From: Azospirillum sp. B510
GTDB taxonomy: Bacteria; Pseudomonadota; Alphaproteobacteria; Azospirillales; Azospirillaceae
Reading direction: 5' to 3'
DNA length: 64,000 bases
Assembly (NCBI RefSeq): GCF_000010725.1
Contig: NC_013854.1
Coordinates: 1,145,001-1,209,000, forward strand
Position numbers and translations under genes: made by a program. The notes beneath the pieces are model-generated. The model worked only from the letters and a program-made list of their open reading frames with translations. It was not told the origin of the DNA and did no database searches. Positions 53,465 through 62,802 of this stretch are shown here, in pieces. Positions within the stretch are counted from its first letter, which is position 1. Every line of letters starts with the position of its first letter.

Positions 53465-53501
53465 GGCGAATGGATGGGAAGGGGGGCCGGCGGCTCCCCT
53501 T

Positions 53502-54164
53502 TCACCGTTTGAGCAAGGTCCCCTTCAACCAGTCGCGCACCTCGCGGCACACCGCCTCGGAGGCTTCGTCCAGCGCGTGGCCGGTGCCGGGGACCAGGAC
53601 CAGCTTCTTCGGGTCGCGCGCCTTGCGATGGACGTGGATCGAACAGCTGGGCGGCAGGATCTCGTCCGCCTCCCCATGGATCAGCAGGATCGGGCAGGAC
53701 AGGTCGCCGACCGGTTCGATCCCATAACCCTGGGTCGCCAGCGTCACCACGGTGCAGACGGCGCCGCGGTTCGATGCCGCCGCCTGGATGACGACCGCGC
53801 CGCCGAAGGAATGACCGACCAGCGCCACATGGTGGATGCCCTGGCGCCCGAGGAAGCTCAACCCGCACAGCACGTCATACACCGACTCCTCCAGATCGCG
53901 CGGGTTCCGGAAGCACAGGCGCAACGAGGCGATGGCTTCGGCGATCAGGTTGGCGGCCAGCCGCGGATAGAGGCCGCGGGCCGGCGTATCGAACCCGCCG
54001 CCGATCCCGCCGACCCACAGCACCGCCAGCTCGGCGCCCGGCGCCGGGTAATAGCGGGCCTGGACCGTGCCACGGTCGGTTTCCAGCGTCACCGGCCGAA
54101 AGCCTTCGGCGTCGGCGATGCCCATGGTGGCGTCAAGAAGAGGCACGGCATCCTCCCTTTCCAT
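53502..54164 (-). CDS. Alpha/beta hydrolase (dienelactone-hydrolase-like)
   Basis: About 220 residues. The nucleophile elbow is GHSFGGAVV (Ser). The Asp and His are likely those in LLIHGEADEILPP and PGTGHALDEAS, giving a complete triad. The substrate is unknown. It is convergent with the anti-sigma gene. The start is uncertain among three in-frame Met codons (54185, 54164, 54125). Confidence 0.85.
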   Translation of the reverse strand: MEREDAVPLLDATMGIADAEGFRPVTLETDRGTVQARYYPAPGAELAVLWVGGIGGGFDTPARGLYPRLAANLIAEAIASLRLCFRNPRDLEESVYDVLCGLSFLGRQGIHHVALVGHSFGGAVVIQAAASNRGAVCTVVTLATQGYGIEPVGDLSCPILLIHGEADEILPPSCSIHVHRKARDPKKLVLVPGTGHALDEASEAVCREVRDWLKGTLLKR

Positions 54165-54292
54165 TTGCGCGGCTGACGGGAACAACAGCGGGACCGCCCC
54201 CTCGGTTCATCTCCGTCCGACGACGACGCAACGAAGCCGCGACCCGGCTGTTCTCTGTCGATGGTCCTCGGACAGCCGGGAAAGGAGCGGCG

Positions 54293-55114
54293 ATGGCATC
54301 GAACCGTTTGGTCGGGGGAAAACCAGCCGGAGGCGGCGTGGCCGGATTTGGAGCCGGTGGCCGCTGGCTCGCCATGATGGGCGGCACCGCCTTGGGCGTG
54401 TTGGGGCTTGGCCTTCTTGAACGGCGGTGGGAACGGCGGTCGGAGCCGCAAGCGTGGCGGGGCGGGATCCGGTGGGGTGGGGCGATGCTGGCCTTGGGCG
54501 GTACCGGCCTGGTCGTCGCCGGCTTCCTGGGGTCGCCGCCCTTCGGCGGAGGGTCCCCGCGCAACCCCGATGCGTGGCGCGGCCGTGCCCCGGCCTCCCG
54601 CCGCCGCTCACGGACGCCGGAGCGCACACAGGCGGTCGTCACCATCGCGGCGGATGCGGGGACGATCTTCCGTTTCTGGCGCAACTTCGCCAATCTGCCG
54701 AAGCTGATGCCGCAGCTTGAGCGGGTCGATGTTCTGTCCGCCAGCGAGAGCAGATGGATCGTCGGTTCCGGCGCGTTTGTGCGGTCCGAGCCTTTGAGCT
54801 GGCGTTGCGTGCTCGACCGCGTCGACCAGGACCGGCTGCTGACCTGGCACACGGCTGGTGAGACGGCGCTGCCGCACCGCGCCTCGCTGATGCTGGGCCC
54901 GGCGCCGGGCGACCGGGGGACGGAGGTGCGGCTGACGCTGGTCTACCGCGTGCCGGCCACCGAGGTGGCGGCGCGTCTGGGGGTCGCGCCGGACCGGCTG
55001 GCGGAGGAGGCGCTGCGCCGGTTGAAGCAGCGGGTGGAGACCGGTGAGTTGTCCACCACCGACCGGCAGCCGCGCGGAAACGGTTCCGGACCTTCCCGTG
55101 AGGTGACGGAATGA
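54293..55114 (+). CDS. Membrane-anchored SRPBCC/cyclase-like protein
   Basis: 273 residues. Two hydrophobic segments near the N-terminus (LAMMGGTALGVLGLGLLERR and GAMLALGGTGLVVAGFLG) precede a SRPBCC (START-like) domain: TQAVVTIAADAGTIFRFWRNFANLPKLMPQL (landmark FRFWRNFANLPKLM), LTWHT and VRLTLVYRVP. The sequence resembles YoaR/DUF-type coenzyme Q-binding cyclase proteins. The ADH gene overlaps its stop by 4 bp, so they are probably one operon, but a joint function is not evident. Confidence 0.82.
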   Translation: MASNRLVGGKPAGGGVAGFGAGGRWLAMMGGTALGVLGLGLLERRWERRSEPQAWRGGIRWGGAMLALGGTGLVVAGFLGSPPFGGGSPRNPDAWRGRAPASRRRSRTPERTQAVVTIAADAGTIFRFWRNFANLPKLMPQLERVDVLSASESRWIVGSGAFVRSEPLSWRCVLDRVDQDRLLTWHTAGETALPHRASLMLGPAPGDRGTEVRLTLVYRVPATEVAARLGVAPDRLAEEALRRLKQRVETGELSTTDRQPRGNGSGPSREVTE

Positions 55115-56226
55115 AGGCGCTTTGCTGGAACGGACCGAATGACCTGCGGGTGGAGCGCGTGCCCGATCCGGTGCTGGTCAATCCCCATGACGTGATCATC
55201 AAGGTGGCTCTGTCGTCGGTCTGCGGGTCGGACCTGGCTCTGATCGACGGCCATGTCCCGGCCATGCGGCCCGGTGACATCATCGGCCATGAATTCCTGG
55301 GCGTGATCGTGGAGAAAGGGCCGGAGGTCCGCCATCTGAACCGCGGCGACCGGGTCGTCACCATGTCCGTCATCGGCTGCGGCCGGTGCGGCCATTGCCG
55401 GCGGGGCGAAAGCGCGCTGTGCGACAACTCCAACCCGAACCCGGACCATGCCCGTGCCGCCCATGGTCATTGCGGCGCCGGCGTCTTCGGCTACAGCCAT
55501 GCCTTCGGCGGCTATGCCGGCAGCCATGCCGACTATGTCCGCGTGCCCTATGCCGATTTCAATGCCGTCCGCGTGCCCGACGGGGTAAGCGACGAGCGGG
55601 CGGTCTTCCTCTCCGATGCCGTGCCGACCGGCTACATGGCCGCCGACATGGCCGGTATCCGTCCAGGCGACGTGGTGGCGGTGTGGGGCTGTGGCGGCGT
55701 CGGCCAGATGGCGATCCGCAGCGCCTATCTGCTGGGCGCCGAGCGGGTGATCGGCATCGACCGCTTTTCCGACCGGCTGCGCGCCGCCCAGATGAAGGCG
55801 GGGGCGGAGACGCTGGATCACAGCCGTGTCGATGTCTTCGACGCGCTCCAGGCGATGACCGGCGGACGCGGTCCCGATGTCTGCATCGACGCCGTCGGCA
55901 TGGTGGCCGACAGGCCGGCGGTGCCGCGCCAGATGATCGAGAGCTGCCGCAAGGGCGGCACCCTGTCCATCGTCGGCATTCATGGCGGATCGATCGACAG
56001 CTTCCCGATGGGGGCGGCGATGCACAAGGGGCTGACCTTCCGCATGGGCCGGCAGAACGGCCAGCGCTACGCCGCGCGCCTGTTCGAGCATGTCCGCGAC
56101 GGCGCGCTGGATCCCTCCTACCTGATGACGCACCGGCTGCCCCTGGACGACGGTCCGCGGGCCTATCGCATGTTCAAGGAGAAGGCCGACGGCTGCCTGC
56201 GTGTCGTCTTCGCCCCGACAGGCTGA
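55111..56226 (+). CDS. Zinc-dependent alcohol dehydrogenase (formaldehyde-dehydrogenase-like)
   Basis: 371 residues. Catalytic zinc site in SSVCGSDLALIDG and IIGHEFLGVI; structural zinc Cys cluster in GCGRCGHCRRGESALC; NAD-binding WGCGGVGQMAI. The cluster with LCDNSNPNP is reminiscent of glutathione-independent formaldehyde dehydrogenases and threonine-dehydrogenase-like enzymes. The substrate is not certain. It starts in the ATGA overlap with the SRPBCC gene. Confidence 0.93.
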   Translation: MKALCWNGPNDLRVERVPDPVLVNPHDVIIKVALSSVCGSDLALIDGHVPAMRPGDIIGHEFLGVIVEKGPEVRHLNRGDRVVTMSVIGCGRCGHCRRGESALCDNSNPNPDHARAAHGHCGAGVFGYSHAFGGYAGSHADYVRVPYADFNAVRVPDGVSDERAVFLSDAVPTGYMAADMAGIRPGDVVAVWGCGGVGQMAIRSAYLLGAERVIGIDRFSDRLRAAQMKAGAETLDHSRVDVFDALQAMTGGRGPDVCIDAVGMVADRPAVPRQMIESCRKGGTLSIVGIHGGSIDSFPMGAAMHKGLTFRMGRQNGQRYAARLFEHVRDGALDPSYLMTHRLPLDDGPRAYRMFKEKADGCLRVVFAPTG

Positions 56227-56397
56227 GAGGAGGGGGAGCGCGATGGAGCTGGTCCATGCCCACCCCGCCGCCCGCGGCGTCGGCGAGCGGGTCGGAATGG
56301 GAGGTGGCCCGGTGGCGATACCCCCATTGCGGCTCTTTCCGGATGGAGCGGCATGTCGTCCGCTCTCCTTCGTCGCCAATTTGGACAGGAGTGCTGA

Positions 56398-57132
56398 ATG
56401 AGGAGAGTGTCATTGGTCGTCGCCCTCGCGGTTTGCCTGGGTGCGGGCGGCGGCGGGAGCGGTGCGTCCGCCGAGCAGTTCATCAATGACGGCTGGTCGT
56501 GGAGCGTCCTCGTGCCGTCGATCGCCCAGACCGATATCCTCGGCACCCACCTTCGCGAACTCAGGAACCGCGACGAACAGCGCAACGCGCCGCCGCCCGA
56601 TGTTTCACGGCTGGGCTACACGCCGTCGAAAGCGCGCCGCACCGCCAATCTCGCCGCATTCGTCGAAAAGACGCGGGCGGTCGATCCGGCCGGCGCGGCC
56701 GACCTCCAGAGGCTGTTCGCCCAGGGGGACGTGATCGAGAGGATCGCCGCGCTGATCGCGCCCTATGGCCTGCGGGTCGACAATCTCGCGGATGTCTACG
56801 CGCTGTGGTGGATCACCGCCTGGCAGGCGACGCGGGGCGACAATGACACGCTGGGCCGGGACATGTATGCCGCCGTTCGTGCCCAGGCCGCGCGTGCGCT
56901 GAACGCCGCCGGCGGTCCCGGCAAGGCGCCCGACGCCCAGAAGCAGGAGCTTGCCGAAGCGCTGCTGGTCCAGACGGCGCTGATCGAGGTCGCGGTCGAG
57001 CAGGCCAAGAGCGATCCCGCAAGGATGCGGCAGGTCCGTGCCGCGGTCCGCAAGGGGGCGCTGGGCATGGGGCTGGATATGGACCGGATGGAGATCACCG
57101 GTGGCGGCTTCGTTCCAGGCGGCGGCCCCTGA
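56398..57132 (+). CDS. Exported DUF6683-like hypothetical protein
   Basis: 244 residues with an N-terminal signal peptide (VVALAVCLGAGGGGSGASA). The mature helical part contains LGYTPSKARRTANLAAFVEK and LADVYALWWITAWQATRG (landmark YALWWITAWQATRG), which resemble the DUF6683 family of exported proteins of unknown function. It is not obviously linked to its neighbours. Confidence 0.78.
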   Translation: MRRVSLVVALAVCLGAGGGGSGASAEQFINDGWSWSVLVPSIAQTDILGTHLRELRNRDEQRNAPPPDVSRLGYTPSKARRTANLAAFVEKTRAVDPAGAADLQRLFAQGDVIERIAALIAPYGLRVDNLADVYALWWITAWQATRGDNDTLGRDMYAAVRAQAARALNAAGGPGKAPDAQKQELAEALLVQTALIEVAVEQAKSDPARMRQVRAAVRKGALGMGLDMDRMEITGGGFVPGGGP

Positions 57133-57825
57133 CGGACGCGACGGGAATTCCCTCCGCGCGCCTGTCTCCCGCCCCGCCCCCACCGTCCGGCCGCTATGGG
57201 GGAGAGCGGAAAGCGAAGGGACGCCAGGGGGTTCGGCGTGGGGGCGCTCGAAGGTCATAGGGCGGCCGAGGGAGGCGCCCGCCACCCGCAACGATGGTGC
57301 AATGGCCATGGGAACAGTTGTCAACAGGGCATGTCAGGGTGTGAAATCAAGGAACCGCACCGAATGTGACAGATTTCGGTTGACACGCGGTCAGGGCTTC
57401 CAGAGCCGCTAAAGCGGCTTTCCCTTTTTAAATCAGGCGCTTGCTTCGAATGCCTGGTTTTTGGGCAAACACAGCGGGGTCCTTGAATCGCCTGGGGCGA
57501 ATCGGGACTGCCCACGGCTTGCCCACACAGTTATCCACAGCCTCTGTGGAGACCGTGGGCTTGGCCCCCCGGTGATGCCTCCTGTCGTGCCCGCCGTCCG
57601 GCCCTGTGCTTTCGATGAGTGTGCTTTGGACGGAGGTGGTGAGACGGCTCTGCGCAAAGGGGTAATCGCTTTGGATTTTGGCCAGGCCGGAAAAAGCATC
57701 CTATAGTTCCTTCGATGGTTCTTCCGGCAATGGTCCTTCCGGTGGTTTGGCTGGGGATGACCCGACCGCCTGCAATCACGGACGACCGTACGGGTGCGGG
57801 GAAAGCAGTCAGAGCGGAGGCGCCA
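57133..57825. other. Non-coding stretch with a small terminator hairpin and a DnaA-box match
   Basis: About 690 bp with no convincing gene. It contains a hairpin AGCCGC-TAAA-GCGGCT followed by TTCCCTTTTT (57404-57430), preceded at 57380 by TTGACA. A perfect 9-base DnaA-box consensus TTATCCACA lies at 57531-57539. The promoter-like box and terminator only about 45 bp apart could mark a very short RNA or be coincidental. Confidence 0.4.
57404..57430 (+). terminator. Candidate Rho-independent terminator
   Basis: 6-bp GC stem (AGCCGC / GCGGCT) with TAAA loop, then TTCCCTTTTTAAA. It lies 270 bp downstream of the DUF6683-like gene, which it may terminate. Confidence 0.6.
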
Positions 57826-58176
57826 ATGCGTAGCGTTGTGCGAAATGTCGCCGGCATGCCGCATCCGGCGGTCCGATCCGGGTGGCGGGATGCCGATACC
57901 GTTCCGGTCCCGGTTTCGGAGCGCCCGATGCGCGGAGCCCTGGCCCTGCTGCCGGCGGTTTTCGGCCCGCTTTTGGCGGCATCGGTGTTGGGGGCGCTGA
58001 TCCTGCATCTCCTGGCCGGCCTGATGGCCCGCCTCCTCGCCGCCGATGCGTTGGGTGCCCTGTCGGTCATGGCCGGAATGGTCGTGGTCCTGGTCACCCT
58101 GCTGCCATTCGCCTTGCTGTCGCTCGGACGGGCGCGGCGGGCATGGGCCAGAGTGCGGGGCACCCTTCGGCGCTGA
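57826..58176 (+). CDS. Small hypothetical membrane protein
   Basis: 116 residues from the ATG at 57826. After a polar start, two or three hydrophobic segments follow (LALLPAVFGPLLAASVLGAL, LHLLAGLMARLLAADALGAL, MAGMVVVLVTLLPFALLSLG), ending in a basic tail. No family is recognised. Supported only by reading-frame length and hydrophobic pattern. Confidence 0.45.
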   Translation: MRSVVRNVAGMPHPAVRSGWRDADTVPVPVSERPMRGALALLPAVFGPLLAASVLGALILHLLAGLMARLLAADALGALSVMAGMVVVLVTLLPFALLSLGRARRAWARVRGTLRR

Positions 58177-58302
58177 AGGGCGCTTGCGCAGGATTCCGTT
58201 GCTCCGCGATGAGTGCCCGCGTTTAATCGCGGGCGAGGGTGGCGTTCGCCCTTCCGCCCGGCGCTCCGTGGCGGTTTTCCGGGGCGCGGCCGGGGGCTTG
58301 GG

Positions 58303-58647
58303 ATGGGGCTTTTCGATTTCCTGAAGGTTACGGTAACCGACAAGAAGGCGGCGGATCCGCCCGCCCGCCGTATGCCGATCAGCGTCATCCAGTGCGATGG
58401 AAAGAGCTTTCCCATCGTGTCGCTGACGGCCAAGGGTTTTGTCGCGCGCGGTTTCGACGGGTCCCTGGTCGTCGGTCAGAATGCCAAGGTGTCGGTTCGT
58501 GTCGACGATGCCGACGGCAAGTTCACCTTCAACGCGACCGTCTCGGTGGTGGAGATCAAGGGGGATACGGTTGGGGCGATCTGGTCGATCCTGCCGACCG
58601 ATGTCGATGCGGTGATCCGCCAATACGCCCAGCGTCGGAAGAAGTAG
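58303..58647 (+). CDS. PilZ-like small protein
   Basis: 114 residues from the ATG at 58303. After a basic start (LKVTVTDKKAADPPARR) comes a beta-rich domain with PIVSLTAKGFVARG, VGQNAKVSVRV and GAIWSILPTD. This pattern is compatible with PilZ-type c-di-GMP binding folds, but the RxxxR and DxSxxG motifs are not clearly complete, so ligand binding is uncertain. Confidence 0.6.
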   Translation: MGLFDFLKVTVTDKKAADPPARRMPISVIQCDGKSFPIVSLTAKGFVARGFDGSLVVGQNAKVSVRVDDADGKFTFNATVSVVEIKGDTVGAIWSILPTDVDAVIRQYAQRRKK

Positions 58648-58702
58648 GGCCCAGGGAGGCGGGGGCGCGGGAGGTCCGGCAGGCGGCGTTACCCAGGCGG
58701 CG

Positions 58703-60304
58703 TCACTGGCGCCCGGTCGCCGCCTCCGCCGCGTTGGCGGCGGGCATGCCGGCATTGACGATCTTCGGCAGAGCCAGCTGGCGCGCCCGCTCCAGCCATT
58801 CCGACAGGGTGATGAACTCGCAGCCCTTGGCCCGCAGCTCGGCGATCACGCGGGGCAGGGCCTGCGCCGTGCTGGCGTATGTGGAGTGCATCAGGAAGAC
58901 GTTGCCCGGCATGCCGGCGATCTTGATCTGGTTGACGATCTTGTCGGCGTTGCGCACCTGCCAGTCGCGCGTGTCGATCGACCACAGGACGGAGCCCATA
59001 TGCTCCTCCCGCGCGATGCTCAGCAACTCGTCGGAATAGCGGCCATAGGGCGGGCGGAACAGCACGGGGTTGGCGCCGAAGCTCCGGAGGATGCGGTTGG
59101 TCTCCGCGATCTCGTACCGGGCGCCGGCCGCATCCATCTTGCGCAGGTCGGAATGGGTCAGGCTGTGATTGCCGATCTCGTGACCGCTGGCGATGAAATC
59201 GTGAATCAGCTCGCCCTGGCGTTCGGCGATGCGGCCGACCGGGAAATAGGTCGCGCGCACACCCTCCTGATTGAGAATGTCCAGAATCTGCCGGGTGACC
59301 GTGCGATGCGGTCCGTCATCGAAGGTCAGGGCGCAGAGATTCCAGTTTTCCCGTTTGAGCGTCGCCGGCATCACGTCATAGCGGGAATCCGGCATCACCG
59401 AGCGCAGCCGGCCCTTGCGGCGGCTGTGCTGCTCGATGTCCGCCATGGTGCGGGCGTCCTCCTCGTTGTAGATCACCAGCCCATCGGCTGGCGGCACCGC
59501 GCCGGCCGCGGACGGCGGCGGCGGGACCAGCGGCGCGGCGAAGGCCGAGCCGATCGGCGCCAGGACGGAGGTGGTGGTCGTCGTCACCGTCTCCCGATCG
59601 CCGGCCGCCTGCTGCGCCGGCTTCGCGTCGGCCACGAACGGAGCGGGCGGCGGGGCCTTCGCATCGGTGGGCTTCGCCTCGGCAGTCTTCATCGCGGCCG
59701 GTTTGTCGGGAGCCGGCTTGTCGGAGGTCTGCTTTTCGGCGGATTGCTTGGGAGCGCTTTGCTTTTCCGGGGGCGTCTTTTCGGGAACCGCCTTCGCCTG
59801 GGCTGCCTGGGCCGTCTGGGCCGGCGCCGCGGTCGGAGCGGGGATGGGGAGGGGACGATCGACGACGAGGCAGCCGAAGCCCGAACCGACGATGTGGCGG
59901 CACAGCGCCCGCGCATCGGTATCCTTGGCGACCTGGGCGTAGAGGGCGACGCCCGCGGCCTCGTTCTTGCCATCCAGCGGCATGACCGACGGGGTCAGGC
60001 CGGTCGCCAGGTCGCGCCGCTGCTGTTGGAGGCTTTTCCAACTCCACCAGGCGTCGGCATCGCGGGAGAAGATGCCGAGCTGGAGGACCGGGCCGTCGGA
60101 AACGGGTGTCGGCGCCTGGGTGGGCGCCTGGGGAGGCGCCGGCGTGGACGCCTTGGTCTCCGTCTTCGCGGCGGGCGGCTTGGCGGCGGGCTGGCGTTTG
60201 GCGGCGGAGTCGGCCGCCTGGGAGGGCTGGGCGGAAGGCAGGGAGGACAGGCTGAGAACGCAGGCCAGCAGAGTGGCCTTCAGCACGCCGCCGCGCTTGC
60301 CCAT
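58703..60304 (-). CDS. Secreted polysaccharide deacetylase with long low-complexity linker
   Basis: 533 residues from the ATG at 60304, which directly gives a signal peptide (LKATLLACVLSLSSLPSAQP). The middle is a Lys/Ala/Pro-rich linker of more than 150 residues. The C-terminal NodB domain has all metal/catalytic motifs: ALTFDDGPH, GNHSLTHSDLRKM (landmark NHSLTHSD), RPPYGRYS and LMHSTYAS. It presumably de-N-acetylates an envelope or extracellular glycan. Two upstream in-frame starts would add a non-conserved extension. The 60305-60731 gap holds only its probable promoter region. Confidence 0.88.
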   Translation of the reverse strand: MGKRGGVLKATLLACVLSLSSLPSAQPSQAADSAAKRQPAAKPPAAKTETKASTPAPPQAPTQAPTPVSDGPVLQLGIFSRDADAWWSWKSLQQQRRDLATGLTPSVMPLDGKNEAAGVALYAQVAKDTDARALCRHIVGSGFGCLVVDRPLPIPAPTAAPAQTAQAAQAKAVPEKTPPEKQSAPKQSAEKQTSDKPAPDKPAAMKTAEAKPTDAKAPPPAPFVADAKPAQQAAGDRETVTTTTTSVLAPIGSAFAAPLVPPPPSAAGAVPPADGLVIYNEEDARTMADIEQHSRRKGRLRSVMPDSRYDVMPATLKRENWNLCALTFDDGPHRTVTRQILDILNQEGVRATYFPVGRIAERQGELIHDFIASGHEIGNHSLTHSDLRKMDAAGARYEIAETNRILRSFGANPVLFRPPYGRYSDELLSIAREEHMGSVLWSIDTRDWQVRNADKIVNQIKIAGMPGNVFLMHSTYASTAQALPRVIAELRAKGCEFITLSEWLERARQLALPKIVNAGMPAANAAEAATGRQ

Positions 60305-60731
60305 CGCCGGAATGCGGCCGGGGTTCCGGGTATCATCGGCCGGCTTGGAGCGGAGGCTGTGGAAGGCGGCGTTCGGCCAGGAAATACGTAACATATCGGT
60401 CCCGTCGCTTGGCCCAGCCACTCTCTCGCGGACCGGCGGTTGATGGCGGTGCAATAACACCACGATAGGGCTAATTCAAACGACAAGCGGCGCATTTGTG
60501 ACAGCTCCGACGCTTTTCGCGCCGGCGTTGCCATTGGGAAACGGTGGCCGAAATGGAGCGGCCCGACGGGTACGGAAAGGAAAAGCGGCGGTTGGCGTGA
60601 AAGCCGCCGGAACTCTCCGGGGAGTGGCGGGGTTGATTGGGCAGCCGCGACGCGGCCGGGCATGGCGTCAGCCGGCGCCAGCCGCCCCGTCATCCCCCTG
60701 GAAAGCGGCAGCCGCGAAGGAGACGACCTGT

Positions 60732-61100
60732 ATGGCCGAGGATTTGGAAAGCCGCATCCGTCGGCGCGCGCATGAGATCTGGGAACGTGAAGGCCGGCCC
60801 GAGGGCCGGGCCGACGCCAATTGGGAGTTGGCCAGCGAAGAGATCGCGATCCAGGACAATTATCGCGACACTCTGAAACCCAATCCGGCGGGCGGCCCGG
60901 AAGCGACCGCGATGCGGACAGAGCCGGTCGAGCCAGTGCTGAGCATCGTCAACCAGGGTGAACAGCCGGGCCTCGCCGACCAGGGAGAGGAGATCGGGAT
61001 CCCGATGCATGGCGACCGCGACGCCTGGCCGACGCCGGAGGACGCGGCCGCCACCGCCGTTCCAGCCAACCGCGGCAGGAGGACCAGGCGGCGGGCGTAG
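60732..61100 (+). CDS. DUF2934 family protein
   Basis: 122 residues from the ATG at 60732. The N-terminal DUF2934 motif is clear: RIRRRAHEIWEREGRPEGRADANWELASEE (landmarks RAHEIWEREG, DANWELA). The remainder is low complexity with a basic C-terminus. The family is widespread in alphaproteobacteria and of unknown function. Confidence 0.82.
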   Translation: MAEDLESRIRRRAHEIWEREGRPEGRADANWELASEEIAIQDNYRDTLKPNPAGGPEATAMRTEPVEPVLSIVNQGEQPGLADQGEEIGIPMHGDRDAWPTPEDAAATAVPANRGRRTRRRA

Positions 61101-61159
61101 CCTGCCATCCCGATGCGCCGGCCGCCTGGAGAAACCGCCTGGAGAAACCTCCCCGGCCG

Positions 61160-62428
61160 TCAGGCGCGGGACTTGTCGGCGCCGGCCGGCGATGCCGCCG
61201 GCTCGGCGGGCGGCGCGGCGGCTGGAAGCGCACCGGGCGCCATCGGAGCCGCCGGAGCCGGCGACGGGGTCGACATCGCGGTCGGCGCATCATCCGCCCG
61301 GTCATAGATGTCGGGGTGCAGGCGGACGGCGCCGTCGGCCTCCACCGTCGCGATCCAATAGACGAACTGCACCGGCATCGGCGTCGGCAGCTTGACCCAC
61401 TGGGGTTGCTGCTTGTCCAGCATGCGGTCGATCCGTTCGGGAGTCACGCTGCTGCCCTGGAGCAGAAGCTCGGCCAGCCGGCGCGGATCCTCCAGCCGGA
61501 CACAGCCGGAGCTGATCGATCGCAATTCACGCGCGAAAAGCCGCGGCTCGTTGGTGCCATGGAGATAGATGTCGTAGGGATTGGTCAGGTTGAAGCGGAA
61601 GCGGCCCAGCGCGTTGTGGTTGCCCGGCTGCTGCACGATGCGGACCCGGCCGGGCGTGACGTCATGCCAGTCGACCGTTTCCGGCGCCACCTCCTGCCCG
61701 TCGAGATAGACGATGGCGTTCTGGATGCCGGGGGTGCCCTTCGCCCGCAGCATCGGCAGCTTGTCCTCCTTCAGAACGGTCGGCGGCACCGTCCAGGTCG
61801 GGTTGACTATGATGTGGGTGATGCGGTCGGTCAGCAACGGGGTCTCGCGCGACGGCCGGCCGACGATGGCGCGCATCGTCAGCTCCTCCTCCCCGCCGCG
61901 CACCAGGGTGGTGGTCTGGTCGGTCAGGTTGACCACCAGCACATTGTCCGGCGCCGTGTCGCGGAAGCTGCGCATGGCGACCGCGCTTTGCCGCATCAGC
62001 GCCGCCGCCTCCGCCGGCGTGCGGTCGAGCGCCGCGCGGGTGCCGGCGCCGACCAGCCCGTCGGGCTTCATCCGCTGAGCCAGCTGGAAGGCCTTCACCG
62101 CGTGGTCGATGTCGGCGGTGAACAGTTCCGCCACCTTGTCCGCCGGCAGCAGGCCAAGCTCTACCAGCCGCTGCGCCAGCCGGCCGACCCGCTCTCCGCT
62201 GCTGCCGAGCTTCATCAGCCCGCCGTCGCCGATCCGGGTGGAGGGCTGCACCGCCGCCTTGTCCAGCTCGCCGGCGGCGGCGTCCAGCTTGTCGGCCCAC
62301 TGGGACACGGTGTCGCGGTAGGGCAGGGCGTCCGCCGGGCTTGCTCCCAGCAAAGCCAGCGCCGATGCGGCGGAAAACGCCAGCAGGGCCAGCTTGCGGG
62401 GCGTGGAGAGATCGGCGGAAGCGGTCAT
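61160..62428 (-). CDS. L,D-transpeptidase (YkuD) with peptidoglycan-binding domain
   Basis: 422 residues from the ATG at 62428, with a signal peptide (LALLAFSAASALALLGASPADA). A peptidoglycan-binding domain (RVGRLAQRLVELGLLPAD, AVKAFQLAQRMKPDGLVGAGT) precedes the YkuD catalytic domain with HGTNEPRLFARELRSISSGCVRLEDP (landmarks YLHGTNEP, ISSGCVRL; Cys is the nucleophile). It probably forms 3-3 peptidoglycan cross-links in the periplasm. The C-terminus is Pro/Ala-rich. Confidence 0.93.
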   Translation of the reverse strand: MTASADLSTPRKLALLAFSAASALALLGASPADALPYRDTVSQWADKLDAAAGELDKAAVQPSTRIGDGGLMKLGSSGERVGRLAQRLVELGLLPADKVAELFTADIDHAVKAFQLAQRMKPDGLVGAGTRAALDRTPAEAAALMRQSAVAMRSFRDTAPDNVLVVNLTDQTTTLVRGGEEELTMRAIVGRPSRETPLLTDRITHIIVNPTWTVPPTVLKEDKLPMLRAKGTPGIQNAIVYLDGQEVAPETVDWHDVTPGRVRIVQQPGNHNALGRFRFNLTNPYDIYLHGTNEPRLFARELRSISSGCVRLEDPRRLAELLLQGSSVTPERIDRMLDKQQPQWVKLPTPMPVQFVYWIATVEADGAVRLHPDIYDRADDAPTAMSTPSPAPAAPMAPGALPAAAPPAEPAASPAGADKSRA

Positions 62429-62802
62429 GGCGGAACCCTCTGTTACCGTGGGCCGGCGGGCCATCCGAAGGGATGCGCCGCGGCTCTCTGGATCAATTTA
62501 TGCAAGGCAATAATGGATGGCGAGGTCTGCGGGGCGAAAATCGGACGATCAGTCTTGCGGTGTGATCTTCCTGCCGCCGTCCTATGACCCGCCTATGCAA
62601 GAAGGTCACAGTGCGGAATTTTTTGATTGCCTCTGCCGATGACCTTCCCTATACGGATATTCGTCCGGCGACGCTCCACATCAGACGGGACGCTCCGGAT
62701 CAGCGTTGGACACAAAAGCCACCGCGGGCGCCCTTGCGACCCGCCAAACGCCGAACGGCCACAGCGTAGAACGGCCAAAACGTAAAACGACGAGGTTCGG
62801 GG
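62429..62802. other. Divergent intergenic region between ykuD-type and DUF882 genes
   Basis: About 370 bp with no supportable gene. It is expected to carry promoters for both divergent envelope genes. TTGATTGCCTCTGCC near 62622 and TATACGGATATTCG near 62651 are promoter-like by composition only. Confidence 0.4.

Noticed and set aside
57531..57539. Replication origin
   Set aside because: Only one DnaA-box consensus is visible, with no cluster, no AT-rich unwinding region and no dnaA/parAB genes nearby.
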